DNA of 64,000 nt from JADJLQ01 sp038251405 (GTDB taxonomy: Bacteria; Bacteroidota; Bacteroidia; Chitinophagales; Saprospiraceae). The position numbers and the translations under genes are program-made. The notes under the pieces are model-generated. The model ran no database searches and was not told the DNA's origin. It was given only the letters and a program-made list of their open reading frames with translations. Positions 1-7,218 of this stretch are shown one piece after another (the first letter of the stretch is position 1; each line of letters begins with the position of its first letter). Location of the stretch: contig JBBSBH010000002.1 of the NCBI GenBank assembly GCA_038251405.1, positions 62,001-126,000 on the forward strand, written 5' to 3'.

Positions 1-948
1 CATCTTTATCTGAGACCCGGCCCGGATGTATTAAAAGCAGCTGGTGGGATTCATCATTTTATGCAATGGCATAAGCCAGTACTTACAGATAGTGGTGGGT
101 ATCAAGTCTATTCACTTAGCAATCTGAGAAAAATTAAGGAAGATGGGGTTTCCTTTTCATCGCATATTGATGGCTCAAGGCATTTATTTACTCCAGAGTC
201 TGTAATAGATATTCAATTGTCGATTGGAGCAGATCTTATAATGGCTTTTGACGAATGCCCGCCGTTTCCATGCGAATATAAATATGCAAGAGATTCCATG
301 GAGCTTACGCATCGATGGCTTCAAAGATGTTTTACTCATTTTAATTCAACAGAATTACCTTATGATTATACACCCGCCCTGCTTCCAATTTGCCAGGGAT
401 CTATTTTTAAAGATTTGAGAATAGCATCTGCTGAATTTATAACTCAATTCGATGCACCAGTAAATGCTATTGGCGGGCTTTCAGTAGGAGAGAAAAATCA
501 GGATATGTATGATACTATTGACTATCTAAATAATATATTACCTGCTAATAAAGGAAGGTACTTAATGGGTGTAGGGACTCCAGAAAATATGCTGGAAAGT
601 ATTGCTATGGGGGTAGATATGTTTGATTGCGTACTTCCAAGCAGAAATGCCCGGCATGGCCTATTGTATACAACTCAGGGAATTATAAACATTAAGAATG
701 CAAAGTGGAAAACAGATCAAACTGTTTTAGACCCGGGCTTACCAGAGATATGGCAACTACCCTACTCTAAATCGTATCTTAGACACCTCATTCAAAGTAG
801 TGAATTGATGGGAGCTCGGATAGCCAGTCTACAAAACCTAAGTTTTTACCTGTACCTCATGACTACTGCGAGAGCCAAAATCAAATCAGGCAATTTTATT
901 ACATGGAAAAATGAGGTCATTCCACAAATCAAATCAAGATTAGATTGA
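1..948 (+). CDS. tgt: Queuine tRNA-ribosyltransferase, 5' end cut by window edge
   Basis: Exchanges guanine 34 for the queuosine base in tRNAs with GUN anticodons. The frame is open from base 1 and reads HLYLRPGPDVL before the first internal ATG at 61, so the true start lies outside the window. Visible family motifs are TDSGGYQV (active-site Asp), FDECPP, GGLSVGE, YLMGVGTP and MFDCVLPSRNARHG (nucleophile Asp and the alternative-base recognition loop). The CxCxxC zinc knuckle expected just before YLRHL is absent; the aligned positions read L, E and Q. I recall this being common in Bacteroidota Tgt proteins, but that is memory rather than something shown here. It overlaps the next gene by 4 nt, so the two are probably co-translated. 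Confidence 0.95.
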   Translation, partial: HLYLRPGPDVLKAAGGIHHFMQWHKPVLTDSGGYQVYSLSNLRKIKEDGVSFSSHIDGSRHLFTPESVIDIQLSIGADLIMAFDECPPFPCEYKYARDSMELTHRWLQRCFTHFNSTELPYDYTPALLPICQGSIFKDLRIASAEFITQFDAPVNAIGGLSVGEKNQDMYDTIDYLNNILPANKGRYLMGVGTPENMLESIAMGVDMFDCVLPSRNARHGLLYTTQGIINIKNAKWKTDQTVLDPGLPEIWQLPYSKSYLRHLIQSSELMGARIASLQNLSFYLYLMTTARAKIKSGNFITWKNEVIPQIKSRLD

Positions 949-2042
949 AAATTCTCGATAAGTATATTATAAAAAAATATCTAAGCAGTTTTTTCTTCAC
1001 CGCTTTCCTATTCACCATGATATCATTGGTGATAGATTTTAGTGAGAAGGCAGAGAAATTTGTGGATGCAAGCAAAACACTTTCCGTAGGGCAAATACTT
1101 TTACAGTATCAGTTGAATTATATTCCATTTATCAATGGATTGCTTTGGCCTTTGTTTTCGCTCATAGCAGTAATTTTTTTTACTAGTCGATTAGCTTACG
1201 ATAGCGAAGTGATTTCTGTGCTAAATGCGGGGGTTAGCTTTAAAAGATTTCTTCGTCCTTACCTGATTGCTGGCAGCATTTTGATGGTCTTATTACTCCT
1301 TGCAAATCATTACATTATTCCTTTGGCCAATAAACCTAAGTTGAATTTTGAAACATTATATATCAAAACCTCACAGGATAAAAAATCATCTGGAACCAAT
1401 ATGCATTTTTTTATCACACCGGATACAAAAGTGTTTTTGAGAAGTTATTCCGTAAGTGATAGTGTAGGATATAATTTTAGAATGGAGCAATATGAGGGAA
1501 CTACATTAGTGTACATGCTCAAATCACAGTTTATAGAGTGGAACAAAGACAGTATCGGGCGTTGGCGGGTAAAAGATTATGAGATCAGAAGTTATAAGGA
1601 TTCGATAGAATCCATTGCGATTTTCAGTAATAAAAAAATGGATACTTTACTGAATATGTTACCCTCAGATTTTGAATTTTATGCAAAACAAAAAGATCTC
1701 ATGACCACTTCGCAACTTCAAGCAGCAATTGATAAGGAAAAATCGCGTGGTCTCAATCCAGTAAAAGGTTATATAAATGAAATAAACAGGCGCACCGCTG
1801 ATCCTTTTACAATTTTAATCTTAACCATAATTGGGGTTTCTATTTCCGCTAGAAAAGTAAGGGGTGGCATGGGCCTTCACTTAGCAATAGGCATATCTAT
1901 TGGAGCAATATTTGTATTTATTTCGAAATTTTCAATTGTTTTTTCAAGAAATCCAAATATTCCATCAATAATAGGGATTTGGTTGCCAAATATTATATTT
2001 TCATACATTGCATATTTATTGTATAAAAGAGCTCAGCAATAA
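945..2042 (+). CDS. LptF/LptG family permease (YjgP/YjgQ)
   Basis: Inner-membrane subunit of the lipopolysaccharide export ABC transporter LptB2FG, which extracts LPS and feeds it to the periplasmic bridge. The 365 aa protein has the family layout: one N-terminal helix near residues 12-32, two further helices before residue 125, a periplasmic beta-jellyroll domain (about 130-270) and three C-terminal helices. The start is a TTG at 945-947 overlapping the tgt stop (TTGA arrangement), and it begins MKILDKYIIKKYL, which is typical for the family. LptF and LptG cannot be told apart with confidence from sequence alone. Placement after tgt indicates an operon. Confidence 0.9.
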   Translation: MKILDKYIIKKYLSSFFFTAFLFTMISLVIDFSEKAEKFVDASKTLSVGQILLQYQLNYIPFINGLLWPLFSLIAVIFFTSRLAYDSEVISVLNAGVSFKRFLRPYLIAGSILMVLLLLANHYIIPLANKPKLNFETLYIKTSQDKKSSGTNMHFFITPDTKVFLRSYSVSDSVGYNFRMEQYEGTTLVYMLKSQFIEWNKDSIGRWRVKDYEIRSYKDSIESIAIFSNKKMDTLLNMLPSDFEFYAKQKDLMTTSQLQAAIDKEKSRGLNPVKGYINEINRRTADPFTILILTIIGVSISARKVRGGMGLHLAIGISIGAIFVFISKFSIVFSRNPNIPSIIGIWLPNIIFSYIAYLLYKRAQQ

Positions 2043-2071
2043 AATAATTTGCTTAATTATTTGTGAAAAAA

Positions 2072-2102
2072 GTTAAACAGAATAAATTATTGTTTAACTT
2101 TG
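2072..2102 (+). promoter_or_regulatory. Inverted repeat and -7 box upstream of ECF sigma gene
   Basis: GTTAAACA (2072-2079) and TGTTTAAC (2091-2098) form a perfect 8 bp inverted repeat with an 11-base spacer. The right arm overlaps TAACTTTG (2095-2102), which fits the Bacteroidota -7 consensus TAnnTTTG, 21 bases before the chosen start codon. No TTG -33 element lies at the usual 19-23 base spacing. The arrangement resembles an operator laid over a promoter, but no binding protein can be named. Confidence 0.5.
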
Positions 2103-2122
2103 ACCACATAAATATTAAACAA

Positions 2123-2671
2123 ATGAAATTAATTAGTTTTTCCAATTCACTCCATGAACATAAAGAGCGACTTAATACTTTTGCATTTAGTTTGACCAAA
2201 AACGCCGATGATGCTAAAGATCTGTATCAGGAAACCATGCTCAGAGCTTTGAGAAATGAATCGAAATTTGAACCAGGCACTAATCTAAAAGCATGGTTGA
2301 TGACCATCATGCGTAATATTTTCATCAATGATTATCGTAAGAAATCAAAAAACAGAGTTTTGTTTGATTCCACAGATAACCTATATTTTTTAAATTCAGG
2401 ACATACTCAGATTTCTAATCAAGGTGAAAATAATATGCTCAGTGCAGAGCTAAATACAATTCTCAATGAGCTGGATAAATCTTTAAAATACCCATTCCTG
2501 AAACATTTTGAGGGCTTTAAATATCAGGAAATAGCCCAGGACATGAAACTACCCTTGGGCACTGTTAAAAGTAGAATATATTTTGCCCGGCAGGAATTAA
2601 AAGGAAAGATCGAAAACAGGTATGGTAAAGTTTTGGGAGTGCGGGATCTAGCTATGAAGATGGCTTGCTAG
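2123..2671 (+). CDS. ECF-type RNA polymerase sigma-70 factor
   Basis: Alternative sigma factor that directs RNA polymerase to a dedicated regulon. The protein of 182 aa has sigma region 2 (FAFSLTKNADDAKDLYQETMLRAL through LKAWLMTIMRNIFINDYRKK) and a region 4 helix-turn-helix (YQEIAQDMKLPLGTVKSRI). I chose ATG 2123 over the upstream GTG at 2063, because the longer version would begin upstream of the putative -7 box at 2095-2102 and the family begins near this Met. There is no adjacent anti-sigma gene, so control may be transcriptional; a palindrome sits over the promoter. The sequence resembles the many Bacteroidota 'RNA polymerase sigma factor' proteins without an assigned stimulus. Confidence 0.9.
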   Translation: MKLISFSNSLHEHKERLNTFAFSLTKNADDAKDLYQETMLRALRNESKFEPGTNLKAWLMTIMRNIFINDYRKKSKNRVLFDSTDNLYFLNSGHTQISNQGENNMLSAELNTILNELDKSLKYPFLKHFEGFKYQEIAQDMKLPLGTVKSRIYFARQELKGKIENRYGKVLGVRDLAMKMAC

Positions 2672-2691
2672 TCATTTTTAATGGGTCATGT

Positions 2692-3156
2692 CTAAATAAA
2701 ACGTATTGGCTTTTTCATTGAAGGGTTTAGAGCTGTGCCTTCTACATGTGCGGCAACTTCAACAAAATGCTCGGACTTTGTCTTGTTTATCATTTTGGCT
2801 AAAGATGAAATCTTTTTGAATATTGCTGATCGATTACCAAATTCATCAACTTTTGAGTATTGATGCTTTATGGGTAAGCGAAAATCAATGATCTTCTTGC
2901 CATTAGCAGGAATACTTAATATATCTGTGAACTCAATCTTTCCCCATTCATACTCATTGGTACGCTGGTCTTTTCCTCTGCCCCGGTGATATACTTCTTT
3001 TAGGGTCACCACTAATCGTTTTAACTGTTGAGGGGATTTAGAATGCAATGTCAAAACCCCTGTTAAATACTTATCCTCTTTTGAAAATGAGTCCGGAATA
3101 TCCAGATCTAATTTCAGGCCTTCAATTCCAAAATACAATTTTACTTTCCCTAGCAT
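2692..3156 (-). CDS. Spo0M-like / arrestin-fold protein
   Basis: Small soluble protein of 154 aa resembling the N-terminal half of the Spo0M (sporulation-control, arrestin-like beta-sandwich) family. The cues are the opening pattern KVKLYFGIEGLKLDLDIPD, a TGVLTLHSKSPQQLKRLVVTLKEVY stretch and a later LPIKHQ segment. Non-sporulating bacteria carry such proteins with no settled role. It is shorter than full Spo0M proteins. It begins one or two bases after the stop of the upstream minus-strand gene (3158-3646), so the two are probably co-transcribed. No signal peptide or membrane segment is visible. Confidence 0.6.
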   Translation of the reverse strand: MLGKVKLYFGIEGLKLDLDIPDSFSKEDKYLTGVLTLHSKSPQQLKRLVVTLKEVYHRGRGKDQRTNEYEWGKIEFTDILSIPANGKKIIDFRLPIKHQYSKVDEFGNRSAIFKKISSLAKMINKTKSEHFVEVAAHVEGTALNPSMKKPIRFI

Positions 3157-3157
3157 A

Positions 3158-3646
3158 TTAATTCATTAATCGTTTACTGATCCATCCTTCATCTAATTGT
3201 TTCAATAATTCAGATTTGAGCTTGCCTATATTGTCCACTAAAATATCATAATAGTGATCCGTAGGCTTCAAGTAGCCTGAAGCTAAAGCAAGCTTTATTT
3301 CATTCAATGCAAGGGCTTTTAATTCTTTATCTTTTTTTACCAAAATCATGGTCTTATTGAGCAGGTTAATTTGGTATTCTCCTTCTAAATTTTGAATAAA
3401 TCGCATCAATTTATCAATGGAACATCCACTGGCACCATGATTCGACTCATCTACACTGATTATAGCCAATTTATCATCTAACACTTTTGCACTTCCTTGC
3501 AAAGCCATATTATGACTAGTCCACTCATTTACAAAATCATTCAAATCCTTCTCAAGTGAAATGGCTTTTTCTGAGTCAATATTTTCTAAAATAGGGAATA
3601 CCCAAACTCGGGCATGATCGGGTAAGTTTTGAAAAGGAACTAACAT
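3158..3646 (-). CDS. Conserved Bacteroidota protein with GASGCSID motif
   Basis: Protein of 162 aa beginning MLVPFQNLPDHARVWVFP, with a central GASGCSIDKLMRFIQNLE motif. This matches a widespread Bacteroidota family that databases often label 'ABC transporter ATPase'. No Walker A, Walker B or LSGGQ signature is visible, so that label is not supported. The invariant cysteine in GCSID could be functional, but no reaction is known to me. It lies directly upstream of the Spo0M-like gene on the same strand. Confidence 0.75.
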   Translation of the reverse strand: MLVPFQNLPDHARVWVFPILENIDSEKAISLEKDLNDFVNEWTSHNMALQGSAKVLDDKLAIISVDESNHGASGCSIDKLMRFIQNLEGEYQINLLNKTMILVKKDKELKALALNEIKLALASGYLKPTDHYYDILVDNIGKLKSELLKQLDEGWISKRLMN

Positions 3647-3695
3647 AATTTAAATGTAGGGGTTTATTAAAAATCGAGGGCATTATTAAGACAAA

Positions 3696-4466
3696 TTACA
3701 TGTTTTGCACTATCATTTCAGCTAAATCATAGACCATGATATGCTCTTGTTCTTTTGCTTTAAGCCCATCAGTAAGCATGGTAAGGCAAAATGGACAGTT
3801 GCTTATAATTTTTTTAGCCCCCGTATCTATAGCTTCTTCTATTCTCTCCTGGTTTATTTTTTTAGTTCCCGGCTCATCTTCTTTAAACATTTGCGCTCCT
3901 CCGGCTCCACAGCACAATCCATTAGATATACTTCGCTGCATCTCATTGATCTCCACATGTAATGCCTTCAATACTTCCCTGGGTACTTCATAAATCCCAT
4001 TCACACGACCTATATAACAAGAATCATGATAAGTAACAGGCTCGGTGTCAACATGTTTTATTTTTAACTTTCCTGATTGAATTAATTCATTAATAAACTG
4101 GGTATGATGCTTCACCTGATAATTGCCCCCCAATGCAGGGTATTCATTTTTTAATGTATTAAAACAATGTGGACAAGTAGTCACAATGTTTCGAATATCA
4201 TATTGCTTAAGCGTCTCTATATTTTGAATAGCCAACATTTGAAACAAAAACTCATTGCCGGCTCTGCGTGCCGGGTCTCCTGTACATCTTTCTTCTTCTC
4301 CTAAAATGGCGTAACTCACACCAGCGGCATCCATTACCTGAGCAAATGCGCGACTTACTTTCTGTGCCCTTGCATCATAACTGCCAGCACATCCTACCCA
4401 GAATAATACATCGATGGTGTCACCATTTAATTTTTTTTCTGCAATAGTTTTTATTGATGACATCAT
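3696..4466 (-). CDS. CCG-domain (Fe-S)-binding oxidoreductase subunit
   Basis: Member of the heterodisulfide reductase HdrB / LutA / GlpC type CCG family. These proteins bind a non-cubane Fe-S cluster and pass electrons in respiratory or disulfide redox complexes. The 256 aa protein has two cysteine-rich repeats: WVGCAGSYD followed by TTCPHCFNTLKNEY, and GLCCGAGGAQMF followed by ISNCPFCLTML. The usual 4Fe-4S ferredoxin partner gene is not adjacent here; the upstream 265 bp hold the repeat element instead. The partner may lie elsewhere, or the element may have separated an operon. Confidence 0.85.
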   Translation of the reverse strand: MMSSIKTIAEKKLNGDTIDVLFWVGCAGSYDARAQKVSRAFAQVMDAAGVSYAILGEEERCTGDPARRAGNEFLFQMLAIQNIETLKQYDIRNIVTTCPHCFNTLKNEYPALGGNYQVKHHTQFINELIQSGKLKIKHVDTEPVTYHDSCYIGRVNGIYEVPREVLKALHVEINEMQRSISNGLCCGAGGAQMFKEDEPGTKKINQERIEEAIDTGAKKIISNCPFCLTMLTDGLKAKEQEHIMVYDLAEMIVQNM

Positions 4467-4509
4467 AAAGCTAATCTACGGAATTTATACTTATACTCTT
4501 TTGAAAATA

Positions 4510-4735
4510 TTAAACCCAATTTTTGCAGCTGAAGCAAAAATTGCCAACGGTCGATGAAATAGTTGAATTGAAAAACAACTATTTATCGAGGTTAACCTCC
4601 TATGAGTGCGGATGATGAATATCAGCACCTGAGTTTTGAAACTGTAATTATTTCTTACCATTTTAAATCAATATAAATAATTCATTTTCAACACCTCTGA
4701 TTTTGCATAGAAATTCTAATGCAATTTTCGGTTAA
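4510..4735. repeat. Dispersed multi-hairpin element, copy A (TTAA ends)
   Basis: 226 bp, non-coding, clearly homologous along its whole length to 6940-7172. Ends are imperfect inverted repeats beginning TTAA (TTAAACCCAATTTTTGC at the left; GCAATTTTCGGTTAA at the right). Internal hairpins: CAATTTTTGC/GCAAAAATTG, AAATAGTTG/CAACTATTT, the palindrome GAGGTTAACCTC, a variable stem at 4606-4628 (GTGC/GCAC) and TTGCAT/ATGCAA. Its right TTAA supplies the stop codon of the AMP nucleosidase gene on the minus strand. No ORF is present. It could be a MITE, a structured RNA, or a REP-like element moved by an enzyme encoded elsewhere. Confidence 0.85.
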
Positions 4736-5505
4736 AACTTCAAGTGTCTTACCGTTTGAGAATCATTGATCAATTGCTTTAGTGAATCAATGCCAATTTT
4801 CAAATGTGTTTCCAAATAATCCGAAGTTACTTTTTTATCTCCATCTTCTGTCTTTACTCCCTCCGGAACCATTGGAACATCGGAGACTAATAATAAAGCA
4901 CCGACCGGAATATGGTTTTTAAAAGCCGTGATAAATATAGTAGCCGTCTCCATATCAATGCCCATACAGCGCAATTTGATCAAATATTCTTTAAACTGAT
5001 CATCGTATTCCCACACTCTTCTATTAGTCGTGTACACAGTACCCGTCCAGTAATCTCGCTGATATTCTCTGATCGTTGTAGAAATGGCTTTTTGCAGTGC
5101 AAATGCAGGTAAAGCAGGCACTTCAGGAGGAAAATAATCATTGCTGGTACCTTCACCCCGGATAGCGGCTATTGGTAAAATCAAATCACCTACAGTGGTT
5201 TTATCTAATCTCAAACCTCCGCATTTTCCAAGGAAAATACATGCTTTAGGACTGATTGCAGAAAGCAAATCCATTATAGTTGCTGCATTTGGGCTTCCCA
5301 TACCAAAATTAATGATAGTAATGTTTTCAGCTGTAGCACTATCCATAGGCCTGTCTCCACCTTCTACAAGTACATTATGCCATTTTGCAAATAGCTCAAC
5401 ATAATTATTAAAATTTACCAGGATGATGTATTCACCAAATCTTTTCAGCGGCACTCCAGTATACCTGGGCAACCAATTTTCAACAATATCTTGCTTCGAC
5501 TTCAT
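4732..5505 (-). CDS. AMP nucleosidase (short Bacteroidota form)
   Basis: Predicted to hydrolyse AMP to adenine and ribose 5-phosphate, in the purine nucleoside phosphorylase/UDP fold. The 257 aa protein has NFGMGSPNAATIMDLL (phosphate-binding loop), FLGKCGGL, and CMGIDMETATIFI, which is the ribose-contacting GMxxETA signature, followed by a LVSDVP loop with a conserved Asp. The start is set at ATG 5505 (MKSKQDIVENWLPRYTG), the conserved start of this family, rather than 51 bases upstream. It lacks the long N-terminal domain of E. coli Amn. Its stop codon overlaps the terminal TTAA of repeat copy A. Confidence 0.85.
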   Translation of the reverse strand: MKSKQDIVENWLPRYTGVPLKRFGEYIILVNFNNYVELFAKWHNVLVEGGDRPMDSATAENITIINFGMGSPNAATIMDLLSAISPKACIFLGKCGGLRLDKTTVGDLILPIAAIRGEGTSNDYFPPEVPALPAFALQKAISTTIREYQRDYWTGTVYTTNRRVWEYDDQFKEYLIKLRCMGIDMETATIFITAFKNHIPVGALLLVSDVPMVPEGVKTEDGDKKVTSDYLETHLKIGIDSLKQLINDSQTVRHLKF

Positions 5506-5700
5506 ATCCTGATAATAGCTGCTGTAAAATACATTATTTGTTAGAATAAAATCCAAACAAGAATGCCTTTCTATAAAGCGGAAGGTAGCCGATATGGTGA
5601 TAATGGAAATGAGTTTTTAGGCATCCATAAAAAAACAAATACTCACATTTGAAATAATCGTAATATATAATTACATTTATCCTCAGATTATTATAAATCC

Positions 5701-6099
5701 ATGAAGAAATTAGATCATATCGGCATAGCAGTAAAAAACCTTGCCCTGGCTAAAGAAGCCTATAGTACTCTATTGAATATGGAACCAACTGGTAGAGAAA
5801 AAGGTGCCGATGAGAAAGGCACTACCCTTTTATACCAATTGGGTGAAACCAAAATAGAATTATTAGAACCCGCAGATGTCAATAGTCCTATTAGAGACTT
5901 TATTGAAAAAAATGGAGAGGGTATTCATCATATCGCATTTGAGGTAGATGATATTCAATCAGCCATGGATGAATATAAATCGAAAGGATTTACTTTCAGT
6001 CATGAAAAGCCAGGTATTCATGCAGATAATAAATTGCGAGTTTGCATCAATCCTAAAGAAACGCATGGGGTAATGATTGAACTTTGTCAATCCATATAG
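5701..6099 (+). CDS. mce: Methylmalonyl-CoA epimerase
   Basis: Interconverts (R)- and (S)-methylmalonyl-CoA in propionyl-CoA / succinyl-CoA metabolism. It is a 132 aa VOC-fold enzyme, full length for the family, with paired beta-alpha-beta repeats: LDHIGIAVKNL at the start (metal His) and GIHHIAFEVDDI in the second half (metal His). The C-terminal HGVMIELCQ motif carries the metal Glu, and LLEPADVNSPI is also characteristic. The epimerase is followed 94 bases later by a permease gene on the same strand with no clear metabolic link. Mutase genes are not in the window. Confidence 0.92.
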   Translation: MKKLDHIGIAVKNLALAKEAYSTLLNMEPTGREKGADEKGTTLLYQLGETKIELLEPADVNSPIRDFIEKNGEGIHHIAFEVDDIQSAMDEYKSKGFTFSHEKPGIHADNKLRVCINPKETHGVMIELCQSI

Positions 6100-6193
6100 G
6101 GATAATTTCTTTCAAAGTATTGTTTCATTCAAGTGCTTCAGATCCAAAGGTTTCTATTACCGATCTACCTCAAATCTGTTCTATCTTAGCTCC

Positions 6194-6943
6194 ATGCTAA
6201 ATTCACTATTTCTGATCCTGGGAGGCATTGCTGCTGGTATTGTTAATACACTTGCTGGCAATGGATCCGTAATCACTTTAGCACTTTGTACGGAATTAGT
6301 AGGGCTCTCCCCTTCTGTTGCCAATGGCACCAATCGTTTAGGAGTTTTGATGCAAAGTATCAGCGGTACGCTGGCATTAAAAAAACATGGCAAACTATCA
6401 TTGACAGATACATGGAAACCAATGATTTGCGTAATTGTCGGGGCAATCTTTGGAATTTGGTTGGCTACTGCGCTGGACGATTTATCTTTTAAAAAACTAT
6501 ATCCATGGTTTTTACTTTTTATCTTCCTTGTGTTATTAATTAAACCTCAAAGATGGATTCAAAATGACCCAAGTATCAAGTCTGAAATAAAATGGTATCT
6601 ATGGCCAATACTATTTTTAATAGGCGTGTACGGTGGGTTAATACAAATAGGTGTAGGAGTATTTTTTTTGGCAGCCATGATTATGATCGGACATTTTCCC
6701 TGGATTAATGCTAATGCCGCCAAAATAGTAGTCGTAGGTATATTCACCACATTTGCAGTTGTATTATTTGGTATGAATGGTTTGATTCATATGCAGACTG
6801 CTTTGTTTCTTGCACTTGGCCAGGCAATAGGTGCATGGTTGGGTGTGCGTTACATGTCTAAATATCCTCAAGCCCAGAAAGTCAGTTATTTCCTGCTATT
6901 AGTAGTGACTGCGTTCACCTTGATAAGGCAATTTGTTTTTTAA
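6194..6943 (+). CDS. TauE/SafE (DUF81) family membrane permease
   Basis: Integral membrane transporter of the sulfite/organosulfonate exporter family. The protein of 249 aa has about eight hydrophobic helices arranged as two similar halves. The first half opens LNSLFLILGGIAAGIVNTLAGNGS, with the family's GxxxGxxxxxxGxG-like pattern, and the second has GVYGGLIQIGVGVFFLAAMI. ATG 6194 is chosen because sequence before it (from 6077) is hydrophilic and overlaps mce. The substrate cannot be stated. Its TAA stop lies inside the left TTAA end of repeat copy B. Confidence 0.85.
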   Translation: MLNSLFLILGGIAAGIVNTLAGNGSVITLALCTELVGLSPSVANGTNRLGVLMQSISGTLALKKHGKLSLTDTWKPMICVIVGAIFGIWLATALDDLSFKKLYPWFLLFIFLVLLIKPQRWIQNDPSIKSEIKWYLWPILFLIGVYGGLIQIGVGVFFLAAMIMIGHFPWINANAAKIVVVGIFTTFAVVLFGMNGLIHMQTALFLALGQAIGAWLGVRYMSKYPQAQKVSYFLLLVVTAFTLIRQFVF

Positions 6944-7172
6944 CCCAATTTTTGCAGCAGAAGCAAAAATTGCCAACGGTCGATGAAATAGTTGAATTGA
7001 AAACCAACTATTTATCGAGGTAAACCTCCTATGAGTCTGATACGACTATTGGAGTCATCAGACCCGAGTTTTGAAAATGTAATTATTTCTTACCCTTTTA
7101 ATTCAATATAAATAATTCATTTTCAACACCTCAGATTTTGCATAGAAATTCTAATGCAAAATTTCGGTTTAA
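6940..7172. repeat. Dispersed multi-hairpin element, copy B (TTAA ends)
   Basis: 233 bp second copy of the element at 4510-4735, same orientation on the plus strand, with TTAA at both ends. Shared hairpins are CAATTTTTGC/GCAAAAATTG, AAATAGTTG/CAACTATTT, GAGGT/ACCTC and ATTTTGCAT/ATGCAAAAT. The variable stem at 7035-7063 has the arms GTCTGAT/ATCAGAC. These differ from copy A (GTGC/GCAC) but still pair. The left TTAA contains the stop codon of the DUF81 gene. It has no coding capacity. Confidence 0.85.
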
Positions 7173-7184
7173 TATATAATAATA

Positions 7185-7211
7185 ATTAATGCATTAATGA
7201 TTCTAAATTTG
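7185..7211 (+). promoter_or_regulatory. Palindrome and -7 box before serine hydrolase gene
   Basis: ATTAATGCATTAAT (7185-7198) is a perfect 14-base palindrome. It is followed by TAAATTTG (7204-7211), a match to the TAnnTTTG -7 box. The start codon at 7219 would leave almost no leader, so the transcript may be leaderless or nearly so. No -33 TTG is found at normal spacing. The site could bind a dimeric regulator; this is inference from symmetry and position. Confidence 0.4.
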
Positions 7212-7218
7212 CATGTAG

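Noticed and set aside
3158..3646. Label of this family as ABC transporter ATPase
   Set aside because: No Walker A, Walker B or LSGGQ motif is visible in 162 aa; the name is probably a propagated error.
4467..4731. Structured riboswitch controlling the Fe-S protein gene
   Set aside because: The same sequence occurs at 6940-7172 beside unrelated genes and in the other relation to transcription, so a repeat element explains it better.
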